A stretch of 43,851 nucleotides of DNA, from contig JAQAJI010000036.1 in the NCBI GenBank assembly GCA_028278665.1, positions 3,246 to 47,096 of the forward strand, read 5' to 3'. This DNA is from Candidatus Rariloculus versatilis (lineage in GTDB: Bacteria; Pseudomonadota; Gammaproteobacteria; Steroidobacterales; Rariloculaceae). The notes beneath the pieces are model-generated. The model made no database searches. It was given only the letters and a program-made list of their open reading frames with translations, and was not told the origin of the DNA. This document shows positions 1 to 8,401 of the stretch, one piece after another (positions within the stretch are counted from its first letter, which is position 1; each line of letters begins with the position of its first letter). Both the position numbers and the translations under genes were made by a program.

Positions 1-827
1 CCCGCGACTCCGTCGATCTCGCGCAGTCCCTGAATGAGCTCGACGCAGATCCGCCGGCCTTCGGCACGCGCGTCGTCCGCGCCCTCCAGTCGAGCGATCG
101 TTTCGTCGGGAACGTGAACGCCGAACAGGTTCTTGTTCATCCAGATCGCCGATTTTGCCGACCTGATCGGCCCGACGCCGATGATCACGCCCACGCGGTC
201 CGTGATGCCGTCGTCCCGCAAGCGGCCGATGTAGCCGCGCGCGACATCAAGATCGAAACAGAACTGTGTTTGGATGAAACCGGCGCCGGCATCGACCTTG
301 CCCAGAATCCACTTCGACTCCCACTTCTCGTCGGGCATCCGCGGGACATCGGCGCCCCCAATGAAGAACTCCGGCGGCGGGTTGATCTTGCGCCCCGACG
401 GCAACTGCCCCGTATCGCGCATGTCTCGGGCAAGCATCATGAGTTCGGTTGACTTCAGATCGAACACGGGCTTGGCATCGGGCTGATCGCCGCCCCCGGG
501 ATCGTCACCATGCAGCACCAGCATGTTGTGCACGCCCTGGGCGGATGCGCCGATCAGGTCGCCCGCGAGCGCGATGCGATTGCGGTCCCGGCAGGTCACC
601 TGCAGGATCGGCTCGATGCCGTTCTGGACCAGCAGCGCGGTCGCCGCGAAACTGCTCATGGCCGTTCGGCCCGCGGCCGCATCGGTGATGTTGATCGCGT
701 TGACGCCGCCGCGCAGTTGCGCCGCCTCATCAAGCAGGCTCGCTCCGCTGCCCGACAACGGCGGAACGATCTCCGCGGTAATGACGAATTCCTTGTTGGC
801 GATGCTGTCCTGCAATCTTGTCGACAT
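1..827 (-). CDS. metF: Methylenetetrahydrofolate reductase family protein (3' end outside window)
   Basis: FAD-dependent reductase that would convert 5,10-methylene- to 5-methyl-tetrahydrofolate for methionine synthesis in the cytoplasm. About 275 N-terminal residues are visible; the C-terminus lies beyond base 1. The N-terminus carries ITAEIVPP (Glu19 sits where the family has its catalytic Glu) and later NMLVLHGDDPGG, matching the conserved L-x-G-D segment of the TIM-barrel fold. FIQTQFCFD and GVIIGVGPIRS also fit. The ATG at 827 has a purine-rich GGGA a few bases upstream. No gene follows it inside the window, and glyA, which makes the methylene-folate substrate, lies 4 kb away on the same strand. 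It could be a diverged MTHFR-like protein or part of a fusion, since the missing end cannot be judged. Confidence 0.85.
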   Translation of the reverse strand, partial: MSTRLQDSIANKEFVITAEIVPPLSGSGASLLDEAAQLRGGVNAINITDAAAGRTAMSSFAATALLVQNGIEPILQVTCRDRNRIALAGDLIGASAQGVHNMLVLHGDDPGGGDQPDAKPVFDLKSTELMMLARDMRDTGQLPSGRKINPPPEFFIGGADVPRMPDEKWESKWILGKVDAGAGFIQTQFCFDLDVARGYIGRLRDDGITDRVGVIIGVGPIRSAKSAIWMNKNLFGVHVPDETIARLEGADDARAEGRRICVELIQGLREIDGVA

Positions 828-851
828 GTCTTGTGGTCCCTGAACGAGTAG

Positions 852-898
852 GGAATCGATGATTCCGGGATCGGGTGGCGATCGAACGCGTTATTGTA
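852..898 (-). promoter_or_regulatory. Candidate promoter and small dyad upstream of the MTHFR gene
   Basis: On the minus strand a TACAAT hexamer (893-898 read on plus as ATTGTA) could be a -10 box. Between it and the start codon lies a 6-bp inverted repeat, GGAATC-gat-GATTCC (852-866), ending 25 bases before the ATG. No convincing -35 box is visible. The dyad could be an operator, but no regulator can be named. Confidence 0.25.
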
Positions 899-1043
899 TC
901 GCCGCGCCCGGAAACCGCACGCGATGGTGCCGTGGTGACCCGGGCGGCGCGCGAGGCTCTTTGCTTCAAGGCGGCCTCGGTCCCGCCGGCTCCCGGTCCC
1001 GTCAGCTTCCGTACCCGCTGCGCGAGGTTCGCGCGCGCTTTCC

Positions 1044-1451
1044 CTACGGCGGCGTTGTCGTATCGAACGACGACCCTGCGAACACTTCTCTGCCGTCGCT
1101 GAGCGTGACCGTGCGCGCGTTTGCCACGTTGTCTTGCGTCTTCGAGCGGAATCCCTCGACGGTAACGACAGTGCCCGGCACCAGCGAATCCCTGCGCCAG
1201 CCGAGCCGCATCAGACCGTTCGGCGGCCCGAGCTCGAGGTCCCAGTGCACGATCTCGCCATTCCCGTTCGGCGCATCGATATAGAGCCGCGCGTGCGGGT
1301 TCGTCCACTCAAGCAGGATGACGGTGCCGGTAATCGTGACCGGCAGGTTGCGGTCGTATTCGGCGAAAAAGGAATGGTGCGGCAGTGCCGCTGCGCCAGC
1401 CAGAATCGACCCGCAAGCGATCACCGCCGCGATCGAAGTTCGAACGTTCAT
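1044..1451 (-). CDS. DUF6152 family secreted protein
   Basis: A 135-residue protein with an N-terminal signal peptide (MNVRTSIAAVIACGSILAGAAALP) followed by HHSFFAEYD, then ITGTVILLEWTNPHARLYID and later VVTVEGFRSKTQDNVANARTVTLSDGREV. This pattern (signal, HHSF/HHAF, G-T-V, W-x-NPH, final DGRE) is that of DUF6152, a small exported family of unknown function. AAGGAGAGG just before the ATG is a good ribosome binding site. It is divergent from a secreted PDLSG protein at 1625. A second DUF6152 gene at 25487-25891 is also linked to PDLSG-type genes, so the two families probably work together. Function is not known. Confidence 0.8.
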   Translation of the reverse strand: MNVRTSIAAVIACGSILAGAAALPHHSFFAEYDRNLPVTITGTVILLEWTNPHARLYIDAPNGNGEIVHWDLELGPPNGLMRLGWRRDSLVPGTVVTVEGFRSKTQDNVANARTVTLSDGREVFAGSSFDTTTPP

Positions 1452-1462
1452 CGGGCCTCTCC

Positions 1463-1491
1463 TTGACGGGCGTGCGAAACGCTATGATAAG
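1463..1491. promoter_or_regulatory. Overlapping divergent promoter candidates
   Basis: Plus strand: TTGACG (1463-1468), 17-bp spacer, GATAAG (1486-1491), driving the gene at 1625. Minus strand: the same bases read TATCAT (1484-1489), a good -10 box about 33 bases from the DUF6152 start at 1451. The two -10 boxes overlap in CTATGATAAG, so the divergent genes may compete for or share one regulatory site. This is inferred from sequence only. Confidence 0.4.
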
Positions 1492-1624
1492 TGCGGCTCG
1501 ACGTAGCTGTCATGGCCGCAAACGGATGCCGTCGTGACGTATGCACGAGAGCGCCGGGAGAATTCGACTTTTGCGCCGCCGGGGTCTCGTCGACCAGGCG
1601 CTTCCGCAGGCACGGAGGAAGGAA

Positions 1625-2449
1625 ATGTCCCGTCTCGCACGCCACATCGGACCCGGAGTAGCGGTGCTGGCCGCAGCGCTGCTCGCGGCCGGGTCAGCGG
1701 CGGGACAATGGCCGCGCTTCCCGACGCCCGACGTCCCGCGCACCGCCGACGGGGAAGTCGACCTCTACGCTCCGGCGCCGCGCACGGCCGACGGCCGCCC
1801 GGATCTGTCGGGACTGTGGCGGATACGCAGAGGTTCGCAGCAGGACGAGGACGCGCCGGAACCGCAGCCGGACAGCCCACCGGTCGCAGGCTTCCGCGAC
1901 ATTGCAGAGAACATGGAAGGCGGACTGCCGTTTCAGCCCTGGGCCCAGGCGCTGCTCGAGGAGCGCGCGGCGGCCGGCAGCGCGGACAACCCCGAAGCGC
2001 ATTGCCTGCCGATGGGCAACCTGCAGTTCCACACCCAGGGCGCGCCGCGCAGGTTCGTGCAGACGCCCGGTCTGATCGTGATTCTCTACGAAGCGAGCAT
2101 GGGAGTGCGGCAGATTTTCACCGACGGGCGGCCGTCGCCCGACAACGATCCGCAACCATGGTGGTACGGCTATTCGACGGGCCAATGGGAGGACGACACG
2201 CTCGTCGTCGTGACGACCCATTTCCGGGACGGCGGCTGGCTCGATATCGTCGGCAGCCCGCGGACGGACGCGGCGACGATCACGGAGCGCTTCAGGCGCC
2301 CGAGCTACGGCCGGCTGGAAATCGACATCACGGTCGACGACCCCAGGGCCTACACGGAGCCGTGGACCGTACGCGTGAACCAGGAAATCATGGTCGACGA
2401 GGACCTCATCGAGTTCGTCTGCCTCGAAAACCAGCGCTTCGGGCTGTAA
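1625..2449 (+). CDS. Secreted PDLSG-type protein of unknown function
   Basis: A 274-residue protein. The ATG at 1625 is chosen because AGGAAGG lies directly upstream and a signal peptide (MSRLARHIGPGVAVLAAALLAAGSAAG) follows. After the signal come RTADGRPDLSGLWR (about residue 50), CLPMGNLQFH, a central GQWEDDTLVVVTTHF, ATITERFRRP, ITVDDPRAYTEPWTV, and a C-terminal LIEFVCLENQRFGL. The same landmarks recur in the two genes at 24672-25490 and 23671-24675, so the window holds three paralogs. I do not recognise a characterised member or a catalytic motif. The divergent neighbour is DUF6152, as in the second cluster. Likely periplasmic. Confidence 0.75.
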   Translation: MSRLARHIGPGVAVLAAALLAAGSAAGQWPRFPTPDVPRTADGEVDLYAPAPRTADGRPDLSGLWRIRRGSQQDEDAPEPQPDSPPVAGFRDIAENMEGGLPFQPWAQALLEERAAAGSADNPEAHCLPMGNLQFHTQGAPRRFVQTPGLIVILYEASMGVRQIFTDGRPSPDNDPQPWWYGYSTGQWEDDTLVVVTTHFRDGGWLDIVGSPRTDAATITERFRRPSYGRLEIDITVDDPRAYTEPWTVRVNQEIMVDEDLIEFVCLENQRFGL

Positions 2450-2675
2450 GGCGCAACGCAACTGAACTCGCGGCATGGCAGAGCCCCATCCCGTACCGAT
2501 ACAGTCCTGAACGGGGGATTGGCGGCACGGTTGTCGGACACCCGACGGGCAGCCCGCGTGTATCATCCCGGCGCATGAATCCGGTCTGTCAGGTTGGTTG
2601 AATGCCGGCATTGCGTACGAACCGCGCAAGCGACCGCAGCACCGTAGGGTTTCGAGGCTTTCTGGAGTGGCGCCA

Positions 2676-3668
2676 ATGGGAGTGATGATCGACGGCAAGT
2701 GGACGACGGACGAGGAAGCCTCGGCGCTCAAGTTCGACGACGGCCGCTGGCAGCGCGATGTCTCGGTAATTCGCCACTGGATCACGGCCGACGGTTCGCC
2801 GGGTCCGACCGGTGAAGGCGGCTTCAGGGCGGAACCCGGCCGCTACCATCTCTTCGTCGCCTATGGCTGTCCCTGGGCGCACAGGACGCTTATCTTTCGC
2901 GTGCTCAAGGGACTCGAGGACATGATCTCGGTGTCGATCGCGCTGCCGCGCCGTAGCGACCAGGGCTGGATCTTCGACGCGGAAGGCGAATTCAGCGACG
3001 GCCTGCTCGGCAAGCATGCGCTCTGGGAGGTCTACGCCGAAGGGCACCCCGGCTATACGGGCCGCGTGACGGTGCCCGTGCTTTACGACAAGGAGACCGG
3101 GCGCGCCGTCAACAATGAATCCGCCGACATCATCCGCATGCTGAACGGCGCCTTCGACGAAGCCGGAGCCAACGACCGCGACTACTATCCGCAGGCGCTT
3201 CGATCCGAGATCGACGCGCTCAACGAGCGGATTTACGCCAACGTCAACAACGGCGTGTACCGCGCCGGTTTCGCGCGCAGCCAGGACGCCTACGAGGAAG
3301 CCTTCGACCAGGTGTTCGAAACGCTCGACTTTCTCGAGGATCGTCTGGGCCGGCAGCGGTACCTGTGCGGCGACCGGCAGACGGAAGCGGACTGGCGCCT
3401 GTTCCCGACGCTCGCGAGATTCGACGTCGCGTACCACTATGCCTTCAAGTGCAACCTGAGACGGCTCATGGACTATCCGAACCTCTGGCCGTACACGCGC
3501 GAACTCTACCAGTCGCCAGGCATCTCGCGGACAGTGAAGCCGGACATCTACAAGCACGGATACTTCTCGATCAGCGAGCTGCGCAATCCGCTCGGCATCG
3601 TGCCCAAGGGGCCGCTCGTCGACTTTACCGTCGCGCACGACCGCCAACGCCTGAGCGCGGCCGCCTGA
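2676..3668 (+). CDS. Glutathionyl-hydroquinone reductase (YqjG/ECM4-type glutathione transferase)
   Basis: A 330-residue cytoplasmic protein, close to the usual ~330 of the family. It would reduce glutathionyl-hydroquinones with glutathione. The thioredoxin-like N-domain carries the active-site motif YGCPWAHR (Cys65), preceded by the long N-terminal extension typical of this class. Next come VPVLYDKETG and NNESADIIRML (the glutathione-binding turn), then an all-helical C-domain with LCGDRQTEADWRLFPTLARFD and YPNLWPYTRELYQ. The ATG at 2676 is preferred because GGAGTGG is spaced correctly; an ATG 9 bases later is possible. It stands alone on the plus strand ahead of the yceI-like gene. Confidence 0.87.
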   Translation: MGVMIDGKWTTDEEASALKFDDGRWQRDVSVIRHWITADGSPGPTGEGGFRAEPGRYHLFVAYGCPWAHRTLIFRVLKGLEDMISVSIALPRRSDQGWIFDAEGEFSDGLLGKHALWEVYAEGHPGYTGRVTVPVLYDKETGRAVNNESADIIRMLNGAFDEAGANDRDYYPQALRSEIDALNERIYANVNNGVYRAGFARSQDAYEEAFDQVFETLDFLEDRLGRQRYLCGDRQTEADWRLFPTLARFDVAYHYAFKCNLRRLMDYPNLWPYTRELYQSPGISRTVKPDIYKHGYFSISELRNPLGIVPKGPLVDFTVAHDRQRLSAAA

Positions 3669-3680
3669 TTTCGCACCCAT

Positions 3681-3709
3681 TTGCGCGCGACTGAGCGCGC
3701 TACGATAAT
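3681..3709 (+). promoter_or_regulatory. Candidate promoter for the YceI-family gene
   Basis: TTGCGC (3681-3686), a 17-bp spacer and GATAAT (3704-3709). The -10 box is good and the -35 box weak. It lies about 105 bases before the ATG at 3815. Confidence 0.35.
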
Positions 3710-3814
3710 GCCCGCTGGAATGCCGTGGCGAATCTCCGCGCCGCACCTTGAACGCAGCGGGCGCTTGCCATGGGACGCCACAGGCTGAGCATACAGACAG
3801 AGGCGGGAAGACAG

Positions 3815-4381
3815 ATGCAACGACTGAGTCACACTAGCGCACTGATGATCGCCGCGGCGGCGTTCAGCTACGCGGGCACCACGTTCGCTGCCGACTGGAA
3901 CGTCGACAAGGCAACGAGCACCTTATCGTTCGTGGGCGTCCAGCAGGGTACGAAGTTCACGGGACGGTTCGGGACCTTCGACGCGACGATCAGCTTCGAT
4001 CCCGCCTCTCCCGAAGGCGGCAGTGTCGTCGGAATTGTGCAGACCGACTCCGTCAACACGCGCGATCACGATCGCGACGCCGCGCTGATCGATGGCGACT
4101 GGTTCGACAGCAGCCAATATCCCGAAGCAACCTTCGAGTCGGAGAGCATCGTGGCTCTCGATGACGGCACGTACGATGCAGTCGGCCAGCTCACGCTCAG
4201 GGGAAACACGCGGCCGATGACGCTGCATTTCAGCTTCACCGACGCCGGCGACGGCACCGCGAAATTCGCGGGCGAGTTTTCGATCAACCGTTTCCGCTAC
4301 GGTGTCGGCGCAGGCTGGAACGACACGAGCTGGGTCGGCGAGGACGTCGACGTCTCGATCAATCTGAATCTGACTCAGTAG
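3815..4381 (+). CDS. YceI family periplasmic protein
   Basis: A 188-residue exported lipocalin-like protein of the YceI family, whose members bind polyisoprenoid lipids. The ATG at 3815 follows GGGAAG and starts a clear signal peptide ending TTFA, with mature ADWNVDKATSTLSF. Family landmarks are GTKFTGRFGTFDATISFDP, DHDRDAALIDGDWFD (the family's region before the strand bearing F-x-S), TYDAVGQLTLRGNTRPM (the highly conserved L-T-(I/L)-(H/R)-G-x-T segment) and the C-terminal INRFRYGVGAGWNDT. Its exact physiological ligand cannot be told. It is monocistronic, convergent with glyA. Confidence 0.9.
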   Translation: MQRLSHTSALMIAAAAFSYAGTTFAADWNVDKATSTLSFVGVQQGTKFTGRFGTFDATISFDPASPEGGSVVGIVQTDSVNTRDHDRDAALIDGDWFDSSQYPEATFESESIVALDDGTYDAVGQLTLRGNTRPMTLHFSFTDAGDGTAKFAGEFSINRFRYGVGAGWNDTSWVGEDVDVSINLNLTQ

Positions 4382-4605
4382 GCCAGCTTGACGGCCGGGC
4401 GCCGCGAGCGTCCGCCCGCAGCCAGGGCGTCCGCCGGATGCCGGGGGCGACAACCACCGTTGCCCACGCAAACTCCTGCTTCGCAAGACCGCAAGGAGAG
4501 TCGTACCGTCTCGCGCAGGGCAAGGGCAGTGCCTTGCGGCCGCCTGCCTGCGCCGCCCCGGACGACTGAGGCGCGCCGCCCGGACAACACTCGCAGAAAC
4601 GCCGC

Positions 4606-5859
4606 TCAGATGCGGATGCCGGGCGCCGGGAACCCTCGGCAGAACTCGGTCACCTCGGCACGCACTCTGGCGATCTTCGCATCGTCACCTGCATTGGCGA
4701 TGACTCGATCGATCCATGCCGCGATCATCGGCATGTGCTCCTCCAGCATGCCGCGCGACGTGACAGCCGGCGTGCCGATCCTGAGTCCACTCGGATCGAA
4801 GGGCTTGCGCGGATCGAACGGTACCGTGTTGTAGTTGCACTCTATGCCGGCGCGGTTGAGCGCCTGAGCCGCGGGCTTGCCGTTGATGCCGCGCGGCGTG
4901 ACGTCCATGAGGATCAGGTGGTTGTCGGTTCCGCCGGAGATTAACCTTAGCCCATAGCCCGCCAGTGCCTCGGCCAGCGCCTTGGCGTTCGCAACGATCT
5001 GGTGCGCATAGGCCCTGAACTCTTCCGTTGCCGCTTCCCTTAGCGCGACCGCGATCGCCGCCGTCGTGTGATCGTGCGGTCCGCCCTGTAGTCCGGGGAA
5101 GACCGCACGGTCGACTTCCTTCGCATGCGCTCCGTCGGAAAGGATCATCCCCCCGCGCGGGCCGCGCAGCGTCTTGTGAGTTGTCGTCGTGACGATGCTG
5201 GCGTGCGGAAACGGGTGCGGGTGGGCGGCCGCGACCACGAGACCGGAGATGTGGGCGATGTCGGCGACGAGCACCGCGCCCACGGCCGAGGCGATCTCGG
5301 CGAAGCCCGCGAAATCCCAGGTCCGCGGGTAGGCCGTACCGCCACAGAAAATGAGCTTTGGCCGCTCCCGGCGCGCGAGATCCTCGACCGCATTGAGATC
5401 GATGCGATGGGTCTCCCGATCGACCTCGTAGCCCACGGACCTGTAGATCCGGCCCGAAAAGTTCACGTTCAAGCCATGCGTAATGTGGCCGCCGAACGGC
5501 AGCCCGAGCCCCATGACCGTGTCGCCGGCCTCCAGCAGAGCCATGTACACGGCCTGGTTGGCCGGGGATCCCGAATATGGCTGCACGTTCGCGTGCACCG
5601 CGCCGAACAGGGCCTTCGCGCGCTCGATCGCGAGCGTTTCGATCCGATCGATGAAGTCCTGACCTTCGTAGTATCTGCGCCCCGGATAGCCCTCCGAATA
5701 CTTGTTGCAAAGCACCGATCCGGTCGCCTCGAGGACCGCCGAGGACACGTAGTTCTCCGACGCGATCAGGCGGATGCACTCACCCTGCCGTTCGGCTTCC
5801 CTGCAGACGAGTTCGTGGATATCCGGGTCGGCGGCTTCAAGCGCAGACGATGACGACAT
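4606..5859 (-). CDS. glyA: Serine hydroxymethyltransferase
   Basis: A 417-residue PLP enzyme interconverting serine and glycine with tetrahydrofolate; length equals the bacterial norm. Visible motifs are IRLIASENY, KYSEGYPGRRYYEGQDFID, the substrate and cofactor region VQPYSGSPANQAVY, DIAHISGLV and the PLP-lysine segment TTTTHKTLRGPRGG (lysine near residue 230), then GGTDNHLILMD. The start at 5859 is followed by the expected N-terminal helix. GAGGGAG precedes the ATG. It supplies methylene-tetrahydrofolate, the substrate of the reductase at 1-827, although the two are not in one operon. The gene is intact and unremarkable. Confidence 0.97.
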   Translation of the reverse strand: MSSSSALEAADPDIHELVCREAERQGECIRLIASENYVSSAVLEATGSVLCNKYSEGYPGRRYYEGQDFIDRIETLAIERAKALFGAVHANVQPYSGSPANQAVYMALLEAGDTVMGLGLPFGGHITHGLNVNFSGRIYRSVGYEVDRETHRIDLNAVEDLARRERPKLIFCGGTAYPRTWDFAGFAEIASAVGAVLVADIAHISGLVVAAAHPHPFPHASIVTTTTHKTLRGPRGGMILSDGAHAKEVDRAVFPGLQGGPHDHTTAAIAVALREAATEEFRAYAHQIVANAKALAEALAGYGLRLISGGTDNHLILMDVTPRGINGKPAAQALNRAGIECNYNTVPFDPRKPFDPSGLRIGTPAVTSRGMLEEHMPMIAAWIDRVIANAGDDAKIARVRAEVTEFCRGFPAPGIRI

Positions 5860-6298
5860 GGTTTCTCCCTCGAATCGACTTGCCGGGACGGCGGGACCGC
5901 CGACGGCGAGCGCTATTCTACCGGACTGTTCGCAGGACCGTGGATGCGAACCGCCGGCGTGAGCGCGCGTGCCCGATGGCGCCGAACACGGTCGCGGCGT
6001 ATCCGGCGTCGGGGCATGAATTGAGGGCGTCAGAGACCCCGGCAGCCCGTGGCAAAAGCCCCGCTGCGTTCGACCGGCGATGCATCCCGCCTGAGCTGCG
6101 TTGCTCGTCGCTCAAATATGCTCCTCGCGCCTTGTCAGGCGGGCGCCTCGCCGGTCTCGGCGCGACGCGGGGTTCTGCCACGGGCTGCTGGAGGAATGCC
6201 GCCTCGCAACAGTACTGTGAACACCGCCCGCAGCAGCACTATCGAGGCGGCGGGCCGGCTATTGCCCCGCCCTGACGGACCCCCTATTCTGCTTGGCC
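5860..6298. other. 439-bp divergent intergenic region, glyA and hydrolase
   Basis: No gene supported. Near glyA, on the minus strand, TAGAAT (5915-5920 on plus as ATTCTA) is a -10 candidate. Just upstream is a 7-bp inverted repeat, GTTCGCA (5928-5934) and TGCGAAC (5945-5951), at the -35 position where a repressor or activator could bind. Short open frames here have no recognisable protein features. I looked for a glycine- or folate-type leader and could not support one. Confidence 0.35.
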
Positions 6299-8322
6299 AT
6301 GAATACGAAAAACTGCTTTGTGCGTCTTGGCGCACTCGCCGCGGCCGCCATGTTGGCAGTCTCCGCGACGGCCGAAGTGACGCGTATCGAAGTGACCTCT
6401 CAAGGCGAGATCGCCGGTGGTCAGCACTTCGGTGACGCCGGCGCATTCGAGAAGGTCGCCGGGACGATGTACTTCGCCGTCGACCCCGATGCCGCCGCCA
6501 ATCGAATTGTCAGGGACATCGCTCACGCTCCGCGCAACGAAGAAGGCAGGGTCGAGTTCTCGGCCGACTTCTTCCTGATCAGGCCCGTCGACACCGAACG
6601 CGGCAACGGGACGTTGCTGTTCGATGTCGCAAACCGCGGCCGCAAGCTCATGCTGTCAGTCCGGATCCCGAGTCCGCCGCCGACTTCGGCGACGGCTTCC
6701 TGCAGCGGCACGGCTACTCGCTGCTGTGGGTCGGCTGGCAGTTCGACGTGCCGCAGGCCGATGGCATGATGCGCGTGAACGTCCCGCAGGCCGGCGCCGG
6801 AGGCACACCGGTGAGCGGTCTCGTGCGCAGCGACTTCATCGTCCGCGAACGCGTGTCGAGCCAGGGGCTCGGCGACCGCGGCCATGTCCCCTACCCCGTC
6901 GCCGACCCGGACAACCCGGCCAACGTCATGACCGTGCGCGACAAGCCCGGCGGCGAGAGACAGCCGATAGATCGAACGCAATGGGGCTTCGGCAGACTCG
7001 AAAACGGAGAAATCGTTCCCGACCGCGGCATGGTGTACCTGCGCGGCGGCTTCGATCCGCACCGCATCTACGAGGTCGTCTACGAGTCGGAGAACCCGGG
7101 CATCGCAGGACTCGGGCTCGTGGCAATCCGCGACGCCGTCTCGACACTCAAGCACGACGGCGCCGCCGAACTCGCCGTCAGCGCCGACGCCTTCGAGCGC
7201 GCGATCGTGTTCGGCGCCTCGCAAAGCGGCCGGCTCGTACGGACCTTCCTCTACGACGGGTTCAACGCGGACGAGCGGCAACGCAGGGTATTCGACGGCG
7301 CGATACCGCATATCGCCGGCGGCGCCAGGGGCAGCTTCAACAACCGCTTCGCGCAACCGTCGCGCGCGAGCTGGAGCTTTTTCTATCCGAGCGCGATCTT
7401 CCCGTTCATGAGCCGCGAACAGACGGAACCCGCCTGGGGCGAGTGCGAAGGCTGCGGCGGCCTGACCGACGGACTGCTGGCCGGCATCGCGCCTGAACAT
7501 ATGCCGAAAGTCTTTCACACGAACTCGTCGAACGAATACTGGCGCAGCACCGCCGCGCTCACGCACATCTCGCTCGATGCACAAGACGTGCCGCCGCTCG
7601 ACAATGAACGCATCTATCTGCTTGCCGGCACCCAACACGGCCCGGCTGCTTTCCCTCCGCGCATCGGCCAGGGCCAGCTCCCGGCGAACCCGAACCAATA
7701 CAGCTGGTTCCTGCGCGCACTGCTGGTCGCACTCGACGCCTGGATCGCCGACGAAGTCGAACCGCCGCCGAGCAGTTATCCGAAGCTCGCCGACGGGACG
7801 CTCGCGGCGCTCGGGCACCTGAAGTTTCCGGACATACCCGGCGTGTCGACGCCCGGCCACATCGAACCCGTGGCGGGACTGGATTTCGGGCCGGGATTCA
7901 GGACCGATGGCGTCGCCACGATCGAGCCGCCGACGATCGGTCCGGCCTACCCCCTGCGGCTTCCTCAGGTCGATGCCGACGGCAACGAGACCGCGGGCCT
8001 GCGCTCGCCGGACCTCGCCGTGCCGCTCGCGACCTACACGGGCTGGAACCTGTTCAATTCCGCCGCCGGCCCCGAAAACGAACTCGTGAGCCTGCTCGGC
8101 GCGTACATCCCCTTCGCTGCGACAGCCGACGAGCGCGAACGGCGTCAGGATCCGCGCCCGGCCATTCTCGAGCGATACGCTGGCCGCGACGCGTACATCG
8201 GCGGCGTCACCCAGTATTCCACCGGGCTCGTCGACCAGGGCTACCTTCTTGCCGAGGACGTGCCGGAAGTCGTTCGCCGTGCGGCCGCACACTGGGACGC
8301 ACTGGTACCGGACGGGGAGTAA
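6299..8322 (+). pseudogene. Secreted alpha/beta-hydrolase-domain protein, frameshifted
   Basis: Two frames together make one protein of the alpha/beta-hydrolase-domain family (the Abhydrolase_10 type). Frame one starts at ATG 6299 with signal peptide MNTKNCFVRLGALAAAAMLAVSATA and runs to LLFDVANRGRKLMLS near 6658. The second frame picks up at 6661 with PDPESAADFGDGFLQRHGYSLLWVGWQ and runs to 8322. It includes the nucleophile elbow FGASQSGRLVRTF, about residue 305 of the composite, and NSSNEYWRSTAAL further on. In relatives the stretch after NRGRK continues through several more residues before D-P-x-(S/T)-A-A-D, so a few codons appear lost along with the frame. No slippery heptamer is visible. 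It may be a true pseudogene or a sequencing/assembly error. An internal ATG at 6763 could not make a complete enzyme. Confidence 0.8.
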
Positions 8323-8401
8323 CGGCCGCGGTTGTACCGATGACTTGCAGCAGTTTGCACCTATAGGACCAAGACCACTCGCCCTGCCTGAGCGACAAGC
8401 C

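Noticed and set aside
5918-6181. 87-codon minus-strand frame between glyA and the hydrolase
   Set aside because: It has no domain, signal peptide or ribosome binding site, and it overlaps the likely glyA promoter.
6640-6680. Programmed ribosomal frameshift in the hydrolase gene
   Set aside because: No slippery heptamer or stimulatory structure was visible, and the missing residues point to a deletion instead.
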